NCBI GenBank assembly: GCA_017503305.1
Contig: JAFVTJ010000089.1
Location: forward strand, 1 to 24,760
Source of the DNA: Clostridia bacterium
GTDB lineage: Bacteria; Bacillota_A; Clostridia; Oscillospirales; Acutalibacteraceae
Direction: 5' to 3'
DNA: 24,760 nt
Below, one piece after another: positions 1 to 7,557 of this stretch. Both the position numbers and the translations under genes were made by a program. The notes under the pieces were generated by a model. It was not told where the DNA came from, ran no database searches, and saw only the letters and a list, made by a program, of their open reading frames with translations. Every line of letters begins with the position of its first letter. Positions within the stretch are counted from its first letter, which is position 1.

Positions 1-543
1 CATAAAGTTTTGTCTTAATAGGTAAATGTAGAATACGCTTACCAAGAAGGGAACAATCAATGCAGCGTAGGTGTGCATCCAATTTAATTGGTTAACGGTG
101 ATGTAGTTTGTGATGGTGAAAAGCTCACCGGGAATCATCATGGTAGCAAGTAAAAGTCCAAACAAGGCTTCCTTGCCCTTAAATTCTATACGGGCAAAGG
201 CAAAAGCTGTTAGCACTGTAATAACAAGGCTTATGATGGTAGAAACAACACCAACGATAAGGGTGTGTACAAACAAATCACCAAGGCGGGCAGTTGTAAA
301 AGCTTCAGCATAGTTGCTGAACATTATCTGTCGCGGCCAGAAGGTTGGAACAGCTTGGCGGTATTCAGCCAAGGTTTTAAGGGACGAAATAATCATCCAA
401 TAGAAGGGGAAAAGCACGATAAGTGCCATAATAAGCAAGAAAACGTAGGTGCCGGATTTAGAAAAAACGCGCATTACCTTTTGACCAAAGGATAATCTTT
501 GAATATCTCTTGCTTGCATAACGTCAGTTGTTTTTTTAGCCAT
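1..543 (-). CDS. Carbohydrate ABC transporter permease, MalG-type (partial, 3' end outside window)
   Basis: This is the inner-membrane permease of a sugar importer, the second of the two permeases that pair with the ATPase upstream. The ATG at 543-541 follows a GGGGGA-type ribosome binding site, and 181 codons read open to the window edge. The visible protein starts with a short cytoplasmic segment (MAKKTTDVMQ...), then a first membrane helix around residues 27-45. The region 'FYWMIISSLKT' and the later 'MMIPGELFTI...NYITV' are typical of the MalG/UgpE family (BPD_transp_1). The EAA loop that docks on the ATPase is not reached. Only 17 bp separate it from the other permease gene, so the two are surely co-transcribed. 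The substrate cannot be told, and no solute-binding protein is in view; it may lie beyond position 1. Confidence 0.93.
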   Translation of the reverse strand, partial: MAKKTTDVMQARDIQRLSFGQKVMRVFSKSGTYVFLLIMALIVLFPFYWMIISSLKTLAEYRQAVPTFWPRQIMFSNYAEAFTTARLGDLFVHTLIVGVVSTIISLVITVLTAFAFARIEFKGKEALFGLLLATMMIPGELFTITNYITVNQLNWMHTYAALIVPFLVSVFYIYLLRQNFM

Positions 544-560
544 AAAGCAGTCCCCCTTTC

Positions 561-1499
561 TTAATAGTGAACGCGTTTCTTGATAACCTTATTGTTGATT
601 AAGGTTACAACAAGAATAATCGCGAAAAGAATTAATGCTGCGGCGCTGGCACGACCTTGACGGTCACGTTCCAATGCGTCATAAACGAAGCCAACCATTG
701 TGTTAAGGCGTCCGGCATCGTCAGCGGGGCCCATTTTATCGCCAAAAATACCGATAATGCTTGAATATTCCTTAAAGCCGCCGATAAAGCCTGTAATAAT
801 TACGTAGGCAAGCATGGGGGATAATAGCGGAATGGTAATTCTGGTAAGTACACGTCTTTTGGGTGTGCCGTCAACCTTAGCGGCATCATAATACTGCTTG
901 TTAATGCCTTGAAGACCGCCCAATAAAATCAAAATCTTAAAGGGAAGTGCGTTCCAAACAATGTAGATGATCATAACAGTAATATTTGCGGCGTAGGTTG
1001 AGCCTGCGTTGATCCAGTTAATAGGTTCGCCACCGAAGAACTGAATAACGTTATTGATAATACCCCAAGTATCTGCTACGGAGTTGCCTTGCTTTAAGCC
1101 AACGATATTAAACATAGCAGCAAATACCATACCGATAGCGATAGAGTTAGTTACGTAGGGTAAAAAGAATATGGTTTGCAAGGTTTTTTGCAAGGGCTTA
1201 ATAGAGTTAAGCGCTACTGCAATAAGTAAAGCGAGTGCGGTAGAAATCGGAACGGTAGCCACGCACAAAATGGCTGTGTTTTGTAAGCACTGTAAAAATT
1301 CCTTATACTCTATAACCTTAAGGAAGTTGTCAATACCAAATTGGAAGGTGGCGCCGCCAATGGCCGCCATATTACCATAGCCGTTAAGAAACGCCATACG
1401 GAGTGTGTTAAAAATCGGCCAAACGGTAAAGACAAGTAAAAGAAGAAGAGCAGGGGAAAGATAAAGCCAGGCTTTCCACGAGTTTTTATTTTCAACCAT
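561..1499 (-). CDS. Carbohydrate ABC transporter permease, MalF/UgpA-type
   Basis: A 312-residue integral membrane permease, the usual length for the short MalF-like proteins of Gram-positive sugar importers. It has about six membrane helices, beginning with the segment at residues 10-30. The EAA loop is visible near residues 200-220 as YYDAAKVDGTPK, with Asp where many homologues have Glu; this loop contacts the ATPase. The start ATG at 1499 lies one base past the stop codon of the ATPase gene, so the two are probably translationally coupled. With the ATPase and the second permease it forms the membrane core of a CUT1-type importer. The substrate is not evident from sequence. Confidence 0.94.
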   Translation of the reverse strand: MVENKNSWKAWLYLSPALLLLLVFTVWPIFNTLRMAFLNGYGNMAAIGGATFQFGIDNFLKVIEYKEFLQCLQNTAILCVATVPISTALALLIAVALNSIKPLQKTLQTIFFLPYVTNSIAIGMVFAAMFNIVGLKQGNSVADTWGIINNVIQFFGGEPINWINAGSTYAANITVMIIYIVWNALPFKILILLGGLQGINKQYYDAAKVDGTPKRRVLTRITIPLLSPMLAYVIITGFIGGFKEYSSIIGIFGDKMGPADDAGRLNTMVGFVYDALERDRQGRASAAALILFAIILVVTLINNKVIKKRVHY

Positions 1500-1500
1500 T

Positions 1501-2604
1501 TTACTTCACCTCGAAATAGATACGTTCTTCGGTTTCTTTATTGAAGAGGAAGAATTTGTGAGGCTTAATGTTGTATTTAACGGTTTCGGCTGCGGGGTCT
1601 ACCTTAATGTCGGAGCTGATAATAGCGCGAACAACGGGGTTAACGGATGCTTCGTGCTTGGAAACAACGCTTGCATCTCTACCCATAACTTCAACGTTGG
1701 AAAGCTTACATTCAAATGTGCCGTTAGCACTAGGCTCAATACCTTCGGGGCGGATACCGATAAATACTTCTTGGTCTTCAACGCCGCCTACTTCAAGAAC
1801 GGCCTGCTCGCCAATGTATACCTTGCCGCCTTCAACCTTACCTTCAAGCACGTTAATGGGAGGTGTGCCCAAGAATGTGGCAACGAAAAGGTTGTGAGGA
1901 TCGTCATAAACTTCTTGAGGTTTGCCGATTTGTTGTAAAATACCAAGCTTCATTACTACGATAACGTCGGAAATAGACATAGCTTCTTCCTGGTCGTGCG
2001 TAACGAAAACGGTGGTAATGCCGGTTTCCTTTTGAATGCGGCGAATTTCTTCACGGGTTTGTAAGCGAAGACGTGCATCCAAGTTGGAGAGCGGTTCGTC
2101 AAGTAAGAGAACTCTCGGCATTTTTACAAGTGCACGGGCAATAGCTACACGCTGTTGCTGACCACCTGATAACTCGCTGGGCTTTCTGTCCATAAGCTCT
2201 TCAATTTGAACAAGCTTTGCGGATGTGTAAGCACGGTCGAGCATTTCCTGTTTTGTGAGCTTGTCCTTACCTGTAAGGTTTTGAAGCGGGAACAGGATGT
2301 TTTGGAGAACTGTCATATGAGGGTACAAAGCATAGTTTTGGAAAACCAAACCAATACCGCGGTTTTCTGTGGAGAGTTCGGTAACGTCGTCATCACCAAA
2401 GAAAATTTTACCGCTAGTGGGCTTTTGTAACCCGCTAATCATATACAGCGTGGTGCTTTTTCCGCAGCCCGAAGGGCCCAAAAGACCAACAAGCTGACCG
2501 TCGGGAATTTCAAATGTGAAATCGTTAACGGCTACAACTTCTTTGCCTGACTTCTTGTCGCGGCTGGGAAAAATTTTTGTGAGATTTTGCAATACAACTT
2601 TCAT
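1501..2604 (-). CDS. ABC transporter ATPase, MalK/MsmX/UgpC family
   Basis: A 367-residue ATPase that powers sugar import through the two adjacent permeases. Walker A is GPSGCGKST (residues 43-51), the signature LSGGQ is at 145-149 and Walker B LLLDEP ends at D169-E170, followed by a D-loop (SNLDARLR) and a switch His in VFVTHD. After the nucleotide-binding domain comes a C-terminal OB-fold region (about residues 235-367) typical of the MalK/MsmX group and rich in beta strands. MsmX-type ATPases often serve several importers, so its partner set may be wider than this cluster. No clear terminator or promoter was found in the 52 bp between it and the upstream RDD gene. Confidence 0.96.
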   Translation of the reverse strand: MKVVLQNLTKIFPSRDKKSGKEVVAVNDFTFEIPDGQLVGLLGPSGCGKSTTLYMISGLQKPTSGKIFFGDDDVTELSTENRGIGLVFQNYALYPHMTVLQNILFPLQNLTGKDKLTKQEMLDRAYTSAKLVQIEELMDRKPSELSGGQQQRVAIARALVKMPRVLLLDEPLSNLDARLRLQTREEIRRIQKETGITTVFVTHDQEEAMSISDVIVVMKLGILQQIGKPQEVYDDPHNLFVATFLGTPPINVLEGKVEGGKVYIGEQAVLEVGGVEDQEVFIGIRPEGIEPSANGTFECKLSNVEVMGRDASVVSKHEASVNPVVRAIISSDIKVDPAAETVKYNIKPHKFFLFNKETEERIYFEVK

Positions 2605-2656
2605 ATCAAATTCCTCTCAAATGAAAATAATATATTAAACTTTTAGTTTACCAAAG

Positions 2657-3418
2657 TTAATAAGGCGTTTTTGAAACCTGCTCGGCATGAACCGCCTTTG
2701 TGTAAGCAATCAAATCTTCACTTGTTTCAAAAATGCGCTGGCTTGTTATATCTACTGCAACGGTGTTTGCTAATAAATCGTGCAAGGCCGAATTGGTGTG
2801 GGTTGAAATAAGGCAAATGGCTTCAATAATTAAAATTGCTGCCAAGATTAAAACGCCTAAAAGACCGATAGAGTTAAAGAATATCATTAAAATAATGGTA
2901 AGCGGTATCATAATTTCAATGGCAAATTTTCCTAAAATGGCGCGGGCGAAGAGCTGAACGTTTTTCACCTTTATGCCATCGGTGTGCATTAAAGCAATGG
3001 AAAAAATCTTTTTGCCAAGGGTTTGACCGTTGCCAAAAAGCAATGGCACCACAAATTCAATAACAACAACGCTTATTAGTACGCTAAAGGTTAAAATAAG
3101 CATTGTAAGGTTTATGAGCATATTGTAGTTATACAGTACCGACTCATCCTTAATAAGCGCGTTGTAGGCGGTGTTGTAATTTTCTTTTTGTGCATCACTT
3201 AAGGCTTCATATTCCTTAGAGGTTATCTGAAATTCAACACCGTATTCCGCTTCGTATTGAGCGTAGGTATCGTTAACGTTATTCATATAATCGTTATACC
3301 CAAGCGCCAAGGAAAGCAGTGCTGCCAAACCAACGGCTAAAATGCTCATTAGAATACCATCGAAAATTGAGGAAATTATTCGCTTACCAAAAGAGGCTTT
3401 TTGTAAACTTACAGACAT
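2657..3418 (-). CDS. RDD family membrane protein
   Basis: A 253-residue membrane protein of the RDD family, whose general function is poorly defined (a few members are linked to ion or substrate transport). The N-terminal helix starts with GKRIISSIFDGILMS, the family's Arg/Asp-containing first membrane segment. A soluble loop of about 60 residues follows, then three or four more helices. The conserved 'GQTLGKKIFSI...DG' stretch near residues 130-155 is diagnostic for RDD. The ribosome binding site AAGGAGAAGG lies 7-10 bases before the ATG. It sits 20 bp after the nucleotidase/kinase fusion gene and 52 bp before the ABC ATPase gene on the same strand, so it is likely in the same transcript. 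Nothing ties it to sugar uptake beyond position. Confidence 0.85.
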   Translation of the reverse strand: MSVSLQKASFGKRIISSIFDGILMSILAVGLAALLSLALGYNDYMNNVNDTYAQYEAEYGVEFQITSKEYEALSDAQKENYNTAYNALIKDESVLYNYNMLINLTMLILTFSVLISVVVIEFVVPLLFGNGQTLGKKIFSIALMHTDGIKVKNVQLFARAILGKFAIEIMIPLTIILMIFFNSIGLLGVLILAAILIIEAICLISTHTNSALHDLLANTVAVDITSQRIFETSEDLIAYTKAVHAEQVSKTPY

Positions 3419-3438
3419 ATAAACCTTCTCCTTTGGTG

Positions 3439-4551
3439 TTAAATGTTAAGCTTGTTGCGAATTGCCGCAACGGCTTGCTCGCAATTTTCAAATTTAATGG
3501 TGTAATCACAAACCTCGGCGTTGCGCATTTCGGTGCCGATTGCCATAAGGCGGTTTGTTTTTTCTTCGGTAGAGCATTTTTTTTCAAGAATAGAGGTTAT
3601 AAGCTCCTTCTTGTCACGGTTAACGTAAACGGTTATAACGTTTTGAAAATGGGTTTTAAGCGACATAGCGCCGCAAATATCCATAACGGTTAAAACGTGC
3701 TTGTTGTTATTTAAAATTTGCTCAACGTCGACTTTTCGGGTTCCGTATGCGTTGTGCGCGTAGTTTGTGGTTTCAAAAAAATCGCCACGGTCGGCCATAG
3801 CACGAAAATCTTCCGCCGTTACGTAGTGGTAGCTGTCCACTTTGTTTTGACAGGCCATCTTATCGGTGGTGTAGCTTAAAAGCTTTTCAAAGCAGTCGGT
3901 TTGGTTTAAAAGTGCGTTTGCAATTTCGTTCTTGCCGCTGCCCGAAGGACCAACCAAAACAATAATGCTGGGCTGATTCAGCTCAAGCTGTTCGGGTTTG
4001 GTGCTGTAGCTGTCTGCGATAATATCAATAAGTTTTAAAAATTCATCATAGTTGTTAACTGCTAAAATGCCTGTGGCTTCGCTGTTCCAGGGGCGGCGCA
4101 TAAGAATGGGGTAGGCCGCGTTGGAATTTAACACGTTGTGCAAACCGTCGTCAAATAAAATATCAACGTCAATCAAGTCCTTGCGGGAGCCTATCAGAAT
4201 ATGGTCCTTGCGAATTTCGGGAAATTCTTCTAAAATGCGTTGAAAACGCAGGGTCATATATTCGGGCCATACCGCAGTGGTTACGAAAATTTCGGTTTTT
4301 TGCGACAATTTTCGCACAAATTCGTGTGCGCCGTTAATAACCGGCTGATTGTGGAAAAATTCAGGCTTGTCCATAAATTCAAAAATAACGTCAGAACGGG
4401 TGCCTGTTTTGCCCCAGCGGTTAACCTCGTGTATGGATAAGGGTGGGTCAAACTTATATTTTTCGTTAGCCAGTTTTATAGCGTAGGGTACGCATTCAAG
4501 CAGAAGGTCATCCACGTCAAGCGCTGTGGATAGGCGAAAGCTTCTGTTCAT
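3439..4551 (-). CDS. HAD-type 5'-nucleotidase domain fused to a degenerate guanylate-kinase-like domain
   Basis: A 370-residue two-domain protein. Residues 1-180 look like a HAD phosphatase of the 5'(3')-deoxyribonucleotidase type. The nucleophile motif is LDVDD (D12, D14), motif II is in IFVTTAVWP, and the acidic motif is DILFDDGLHN. Residues 195-370 resemble guanylate kinase: P-loop GPSGSGK at 201-207, an SYTT...YHYV segment, and FFETTNYAHNAYGT. Key kinase residues differ from the family. The P-loop Lys207 is followed by Asn208 rather than Ser/Thr, and the two GMP-phosphate arginines of the SxTTRxxR motif appear as Asp230 and Ala233. The second domain may therefore use another substrate or act only as a binding module. 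The ribosome binding site is weak (AAAGAGAG). It heads the minus-strand run and diverges from a 5'-nucleotidase gene. Confidence 0.82.
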   Translation of the reverse strand: MNRSFRLSTALDVDDLLLECVPYAIKLANEKYKFDPPLSIHEVNRWGKTGTRSDVIFEFMDKPEFFHNQPVINGAHEFVRKLSQKTEIFVTTAVWPEYMTLRFQRILEEFPEIRKDHILIGSRKDLIDVDILFDDGLHNVLNSNAAYPILMRRPWNSEATGILAVNNYDEFLKLIDIIADSYSTKPEQLELNQPSIIVLVGPSGSGKNEIANALLNQTDCFEKLLSYTTDKMACQNKVDSYHYVTAEDFRAMADRGDFFETTNYAHNAYGTRKVDVEQILNNNKHVLTVMDICGAMSLKTHFQNVITVYVNRDKKELITSILEKKCSTEEKTNRLMAIGTEMRNAEVCDYTIKFENCEQAVAAIRNKLNI

Positions 4552-4645
4552 ATAATACTCTCTTTCTGTTGTGCGGCGAAGATTTTGGTGTTAAAAGTGG
4601 CCACACAAAATGCGCTTAAAAATCAGCGCAAAATTTTACTTATAT

Positions 4646-4674
4646 ATAATAGCATATATATAGATTAAAAGCAA
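4646..4674 (-). promoter_or_regulatory. Predicted sigma-A promoter for the nucleotidase/kinase fusion gene
   Basis: The minus strand shows TTGCTT (4674-4669), a 17-bp spacer and TATTAT (4651-4646), preceded by TGC as an extended -10. The leader would be about 85 bases and contains a 6-bp hairpin (TGCGCT/AGCGCA, 4611-4630) of unknown meaning. The -35 is weak. Confidence 0.5.
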
Positions 4675-4719
4675 GTTGTTTTTGTGCGGAAAATTAAAAT
4701 AATGTTAAAAAATTAAGCC

Positions 4720-4748
4720 TTGTTATTCCTGTGTCGCAATGGTATAAT
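4720..4748 (+). promoter_or_regulatory. Predicted sigma-A promoter for the 5'-nucleotidase gene
   Basis: TTGTTA (4720-4725), a 17-bp spacer and a perfect TATAAT (4743-4748), about 50 bases before the start codon. The stretch 4552-4798 otherwise holds only this promoter, its divergent partner and AT-rich DNA. Confidence 0.65.
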
Positions 4749-4798
4749 ATTTTGATAGATGCAATGCTTGTTAACACCTAAATATAAAGGAAGTAAAA

Positions 4799-6322
4799 AT
4801 GATGCTTAAAATCAAAAAAATCAGTATTTTATTGTTGGCAACAATCCTTTTATTGCTTTGCGGTTGTGCTGATGACGGCCAGTGTAAAAAGCATAAGGAC
4901 AGCGATAATAACGGCGTTTGTGATAAGTGCTATAGCTCGGTTTTTGTTTATTTTGATTTTTACAATATTAACGATTTGCACGGTAAATTTGCCGATGCGG
5001 ACACTAATATAGGTGTGGATGAGTTAACTACATATCTTAAAACTGCACGCGAAAACGACGAAAACGCAATTTTTCTTTCCACGGGTGATATGTGGCAGGG
5101 CAGTGCGGAATCAAATTTGACCAAGGGTCTTATTATGACCGATTGGATGAATGAGCTTGATTTCTCGGCTATGGCAATTGGCAACCACGAATTTGACTGG
5201 GGCGAGGAATTTATTGCCGATAACGATAAACAGGCCGAATTCCCGCTGCTTGCAATCAATATTTACGACCGCAAAACCAATAAGTTAGCCGATTATTGTG
5301 CCCCTTCTACAATTGTTGAAGCCGACGGCTTGCAAATTGGCATAATCGGTGCTATCGGTGATTGTTATACCTCCATTGCGGTGGATAAGTGCGACGAGGT
5401 TTATTTTAAAGTTAGAAGTGAATTAACAGAGCTTGTGAAAAAAGAGTCTGAAAAGCTACGTAAAGATGGTGCGGATTTTATTGTTTATCTCTTGCATGAT
5501 GGCGTGGGACAAAGCTATCCCGACAAGACCACACCCGTAAGCAGCGGACAATTATCCCCCTTTTACGACAGCTCCCTTTCGGATGGATACGTGGATTTAG
5601 TCTTTGAAGGACATACCCATCAAAGCTATATTTTAAAGGACCAACACGGCGTTTACCATTTGCAAAACCGTGGCGACAACAAGGGCGGAATTTCACACGT
5701 TGAGGTTGCTATAAACACCGCTACCGACAGCAGTGACGTGCGTGTGGCGGAGCTTGTTTCCACATACCAATACGCAGAGCTTGAAGACGACCCTGTTGTA
5801 GAAACCTTAATGCAAAAATATGAAGATAAAATAGGCTTTGCAACAAAGGCTTTAGGCTATAACGTAAGGTATAGAAGCGGCAATGAAATGCGCCAGCTTG
5901 TAGCTGATTTATATTATGAAACCGGTGTAAAAGCCTGGGGCGATAAATATGATATTGTTTTGGGCGGCGGCTTTACTTCGGTTAGAAGCCCTTACAACCT
6001 GTGGGACGGCGACGTAACCTATGGTGATTTGCAGTCCTTATTCCCCTTTGATAACCAGCTAACCTTGTGTGAAATTAGTGGACGAAACCTAAAATTGAAG
6101 TTCTTTGAAACCAGTAATTCAGATTACTATATTTGCCACGGCGATTATGGCGAGCAGGTGCGTCAAAACATTGATCTTAACGCCAAATATTACATAATTG
6201 TAGACACCTTTACCGCTTATTACAAGCCTAATGGTTTAACCGTTGTAGAGGAATATGACCCCAATGTTTTTGCACGTGATTTATTGGCTGATTACGTTAA
6301 AAACGGCGGCTTGGCAAGCTAG
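4799..6322 (+). CDS. 5'-nucleotidase / UshA-like metallophosphoesterase lipoprotein
   Basis: A 507-residue extracytoplasmic enzyme expected to release phosphate from nucleotides or related esters at the cell surface. Residues 1-23 form a lipoprotein signal ending in LCGC; Cys23 is the probable lipidation site, with an atypical Cys at -2. The calcineurin-like domain shows NDLHGK (D59, H61), STGDMW (D97), GNHEFDWG (N129, H130), LLHDG and GHTHQ (H272, H274), the usual two-metal ligand set. The C-terminal 5'-nucleotidase domain carries GGGFTSVR and a FPFDNQL segment. Just after the lipid anchor is a short Cys/His patch, CxxH-x8-CxxC (residues 29-44), that could bind a metal. ATG codons at 4799 and 4802 are both possible; the AGGAAG site fits either. 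No sortase motif was seen. Confidence 0.93.
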   Translation: MMLKIKKISILLLATILLLLCGCADDGQCKKHKDSDNNGVCDKCYSSVFVYFDFYNINDLHGKFADADTNIGVDELTTYLKTARENDENAIFLSTGDMWQGSAESNLTKGLIMTDWMNELDFSAMAIGNHEFDWGEEFIADNDKQAEFPLLAINIYDRKTNKLADYCAPSTIVEADGLQIGIIGAIGDCYTSIAVDKCDEVYFKVRSELTELVKKESEKLRKDGADFIVYLLHDGVGQSYPDKTTPVSSGQLSPFYDSSLSDGYVDLVFEGHTHQSYILKDQHGVYHLQNRGDNKGGISHVEVAINTATDSSDVRVAELVSTYQYAELEDDPVVETLMQKYEDKIGFATKALGYNVRYRSGNEMRQLVADLYYETGVKAWGDKYDIVLGGGFTSVRSPYNLWDGDVTYGDLQSLFPFDNQLTLCEISGRNLKLKFFETSNSDYYICHGDYGEQVRQNIDLNAKYYIIVDTFTAYYKPNGLTVVEEYDPNVFARDLLADYVKNGGLAS

Positions 6323-6328
6323 ATTAAA

Positions 6329-6365
6329 AATGCGGTAAGGGTGAAGTAAACGCCCTTACCGCATT
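6329..6365. terminator. Bidirectional intrinsic terminator
   Basis: A perfect 13-bp inverted repeat (AATGCGGTAAGGG paired with its complement) with an 11-base loop lies between two convergent genes. The flanks are AT-rich on both sides (TTAAAA before, TAAATATTTAC after), though there is no long pure T run. Confidence 0.8.
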
Positions 6366-6371
6366 AAATAT

Positions 6372-7154
6372 TTACTTTATTAAATCATCAAACTTTTTTA
6401 TGCTAAAATATGCCTTTTGTAGAAATTCCTGCGGGGTAAGGCGGTTGTAACGCCTGTGGTTTTCTGCAAAAACTTCGAGCATAAGCGTACCGTTAAAGTT
6501 TGTGTTTTTAAGATTTTTAGCTGCTTTTTTATAATTTATCCTGCCGTCGAAAGGAAGAATGTGTTTATCTTGCCAACGGCGTTTGTAATTGTCGTGAATA
6601 TGTGTGCAAATCAGTTGGTCGCCGTAAAGGGATAAAAAGTCTACCTTACGGGTGAAGCAGTTTTCGTGGCCTAAATCCCAACAAAAACCAACAGTATCGC
6701 TGGTTTTAAATTCCTTCATCGCCCAGTCAAGATGTGGTAACGCACGTAGATTTTCAAATGCAATTTTTACATTTTTCTCCTCTGCAAAATCCACAAGTTT
6801 TTTAATGCGCTCACACCCGACAGGCGAAATATCGGGCGGAAGACAACCTGTGGTTAAGTGCACTATAATATAAGGGACTTTTGCCGTAGAGCAGGTATTA
6901 ACACAGTCGGTTATAATTTTTAAAACTTCGTCACCGTTTATGCCGTCTTGCCATATACTGTTAACGTTGATGAGTGGCGCGTGTATGGTTTCGTAAACAA
7001 TGCCGTGGCTTTGGCAAAGTTCGGCAATTTCCAAAACGTTTTTAGTTTGGGTCATATCGGTAAAGGTTGCCGAAAAGCCCAAATCGGAAATGGTTTTTAT
7101 GTATTCGGCATCCGTCAAACCTTTTACGGCTTCAAAATTTATTCCTAATTTCAA
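6372..7154 (-). CDS. Sugar phosphate isomerase/epimerase family protein (xylose-isomerase-like TIM barrel)
   Basis: A 260-residue single-domain TIM-barrel protein of the AP-endonuclease-2 family, which includes sugar isomerases, epimerases and inosose dehydratases. The expected metal-ligand positions are visible: Glu in IAFENL, Asp/His in CWDLGHEN, His in CTHIHDN and Glu in GTLMLEVF. The start is TTG at 7154. It has a good AGGTGGG site 6 bases upstream, and no in-frame ATG was seen nearby; the ATG at 7158 is out of frame. The gene is convergent with the 5'-nucleotidase and divergent from the T-box operon. Its substrate cannot be assigned from sequence, and it could act on sugar phosphates or inositol derivatives. 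Confidence 0.87.
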   Translation of the reverse strand: MKLGINFEAVKGLTDAEYIKTISDLGFSATFTDMTQTKNVLEIAELCQSHGIVYETIHAPLINVNSIWQDGINGDEVLKIITDCVNTCSTAKVPYIIVHLTTGCLPPDISPVGCERIKKLVDFAEEKNVKIAFENLRALPHLDWAMKEFKTSDTVGFCWDLGHENCFTRKVDFLSLYGDQLICTHIHDNYKRRWQDKHILPFDGRINYKKAAKNLKNTNFNGTLMLEVFAENHRRYNRLTPQEFLQKAYFSIKKFDDLIK

Positions 7155-7187
7155 GCATAACCCACCTTTTTTGAAAGTATAAACAAA

Positions 7188-7215
7188 TTATATATTTTTT
7201 GAAAAATAAAATCAA
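7188..7215 (-). promoter_or_regulatory. Predicted promoter for the isomerase/epimerase gene
   Basis: The minus strand has TTGATT (7215-7210), a 16-bp spacer and a perfect TATAAT (7193-7188), giving a leader of roughly 25-30 bases to the TTG start. It is back-to-back with the first T-box promoter, only 8 bp away. An alternative -10 (TATACT, 7181-7176) has no good -35. Confidence 0.5.
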
Positions 7216-7223
7216 CAAAATTC

Positions 7224-7252
7224 TTGACAAACAAAAATACGAGTGCTATAAT
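7224..7252 (+). promoter_or_regulatory. Consensus sigma-A promoter of the first T-box leader
   Basis: A perfect TTGACA (7224-7229), a 17-bp spacer and a perfect TATAAT (7247-7252). Transcription should start near 7259, just ahead of T-box Stem I. Such a strong promoter fits control by attenuation rather than at initiation. Confidence 0.9.
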
Positions 7253-7258
7253 GCAAAT

Positions 7259-7526
7259 AATTCAATTAAAGGCTTTGACGAAGACGGTTTGGAAACCTTA
7301 TTTTCAGAGAGCTGACGGTAGGTGCAAGTCAGTAGTGAGTATTCCGTTATAACCCATCCCTTCTGAGCTGAAAGGCTGAACAGTTTTTAAGTAAGTTTTT
7401 CCGTGATTGCTGCGTAAAGGCATAGGAATTGTTGGATTCCAAGAGTGGCAGTTTTACTGCAATTTGAGTGGTACCGCGAGTGTTTATTATCACCCGTCTC
7501 AAAGAAATTTGAGATGGGTGTTTTTT
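7259..7526 (+). promoter_or_regulatory. T-box leader 1 (predicted Ile specifier, AUC) with terminator
   Basis: This is a tRNA-sensing leader that lets transcription continue when uncharged cognate tRNA is bound. Stem I starts around 7271 and carries AGAGAG (7306-7311) and the distal GGTAGGTGCAAG loop. Near its 3' base the codon ATC (7356-7358) lies exactly five bases before TGAG (7364-7367). As I recall the B. subtilis glyQS leader, its specifier has the same offset. The T-box core TTTGAGTGGTACCGCG is at 7463-7478, with bulge UGGU (7469-7472) suited to a tRNA with discriminator A, as in tRNA-Ile. TTTGAG (7463-7468) can pair with CTCAAA (7498-7503) as antiterminator; the same CTCAAA lies in the terminator stem, so the two folds exclude each other. 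T-box identity is firm. The Ile call is a reading of one codon and the canonical GAA before it is absent. Confidence 0.93.
7491..7526 (+). terminator. Intrinsic terminator of T-box leader 1
   Basis: A 13-bp stem (7491-7503 with 7508-7520, one G-U pair) closes a GAAA loop and is followed by six T residues (7521-7526). Its 5' arm contains the antiterminator partner CTCAAA. Confidence 0.92.
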
Positions 7527-7557
7527 ATTTGATTTTATTGTGAAAGGGAGTATTAAA

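Noticed and set aside
2605..2656. Possible terminator or promoter between the RDD gene and the ABC ATPase gene
   Set aside because: The only inverted repeat is a weak AT-only stem (AACTTT/AAAGTT), and no -35/-10 pair with good spacing was found.
4611..4630. Hairpin TGCGCT/AGCGCA in the leader of the nucleotidase/kinase gene
   Set aside because: Only six pairs with an AT-rich setting and no T run on either strand; it may be chance, so it was not listed as a regulatory element.
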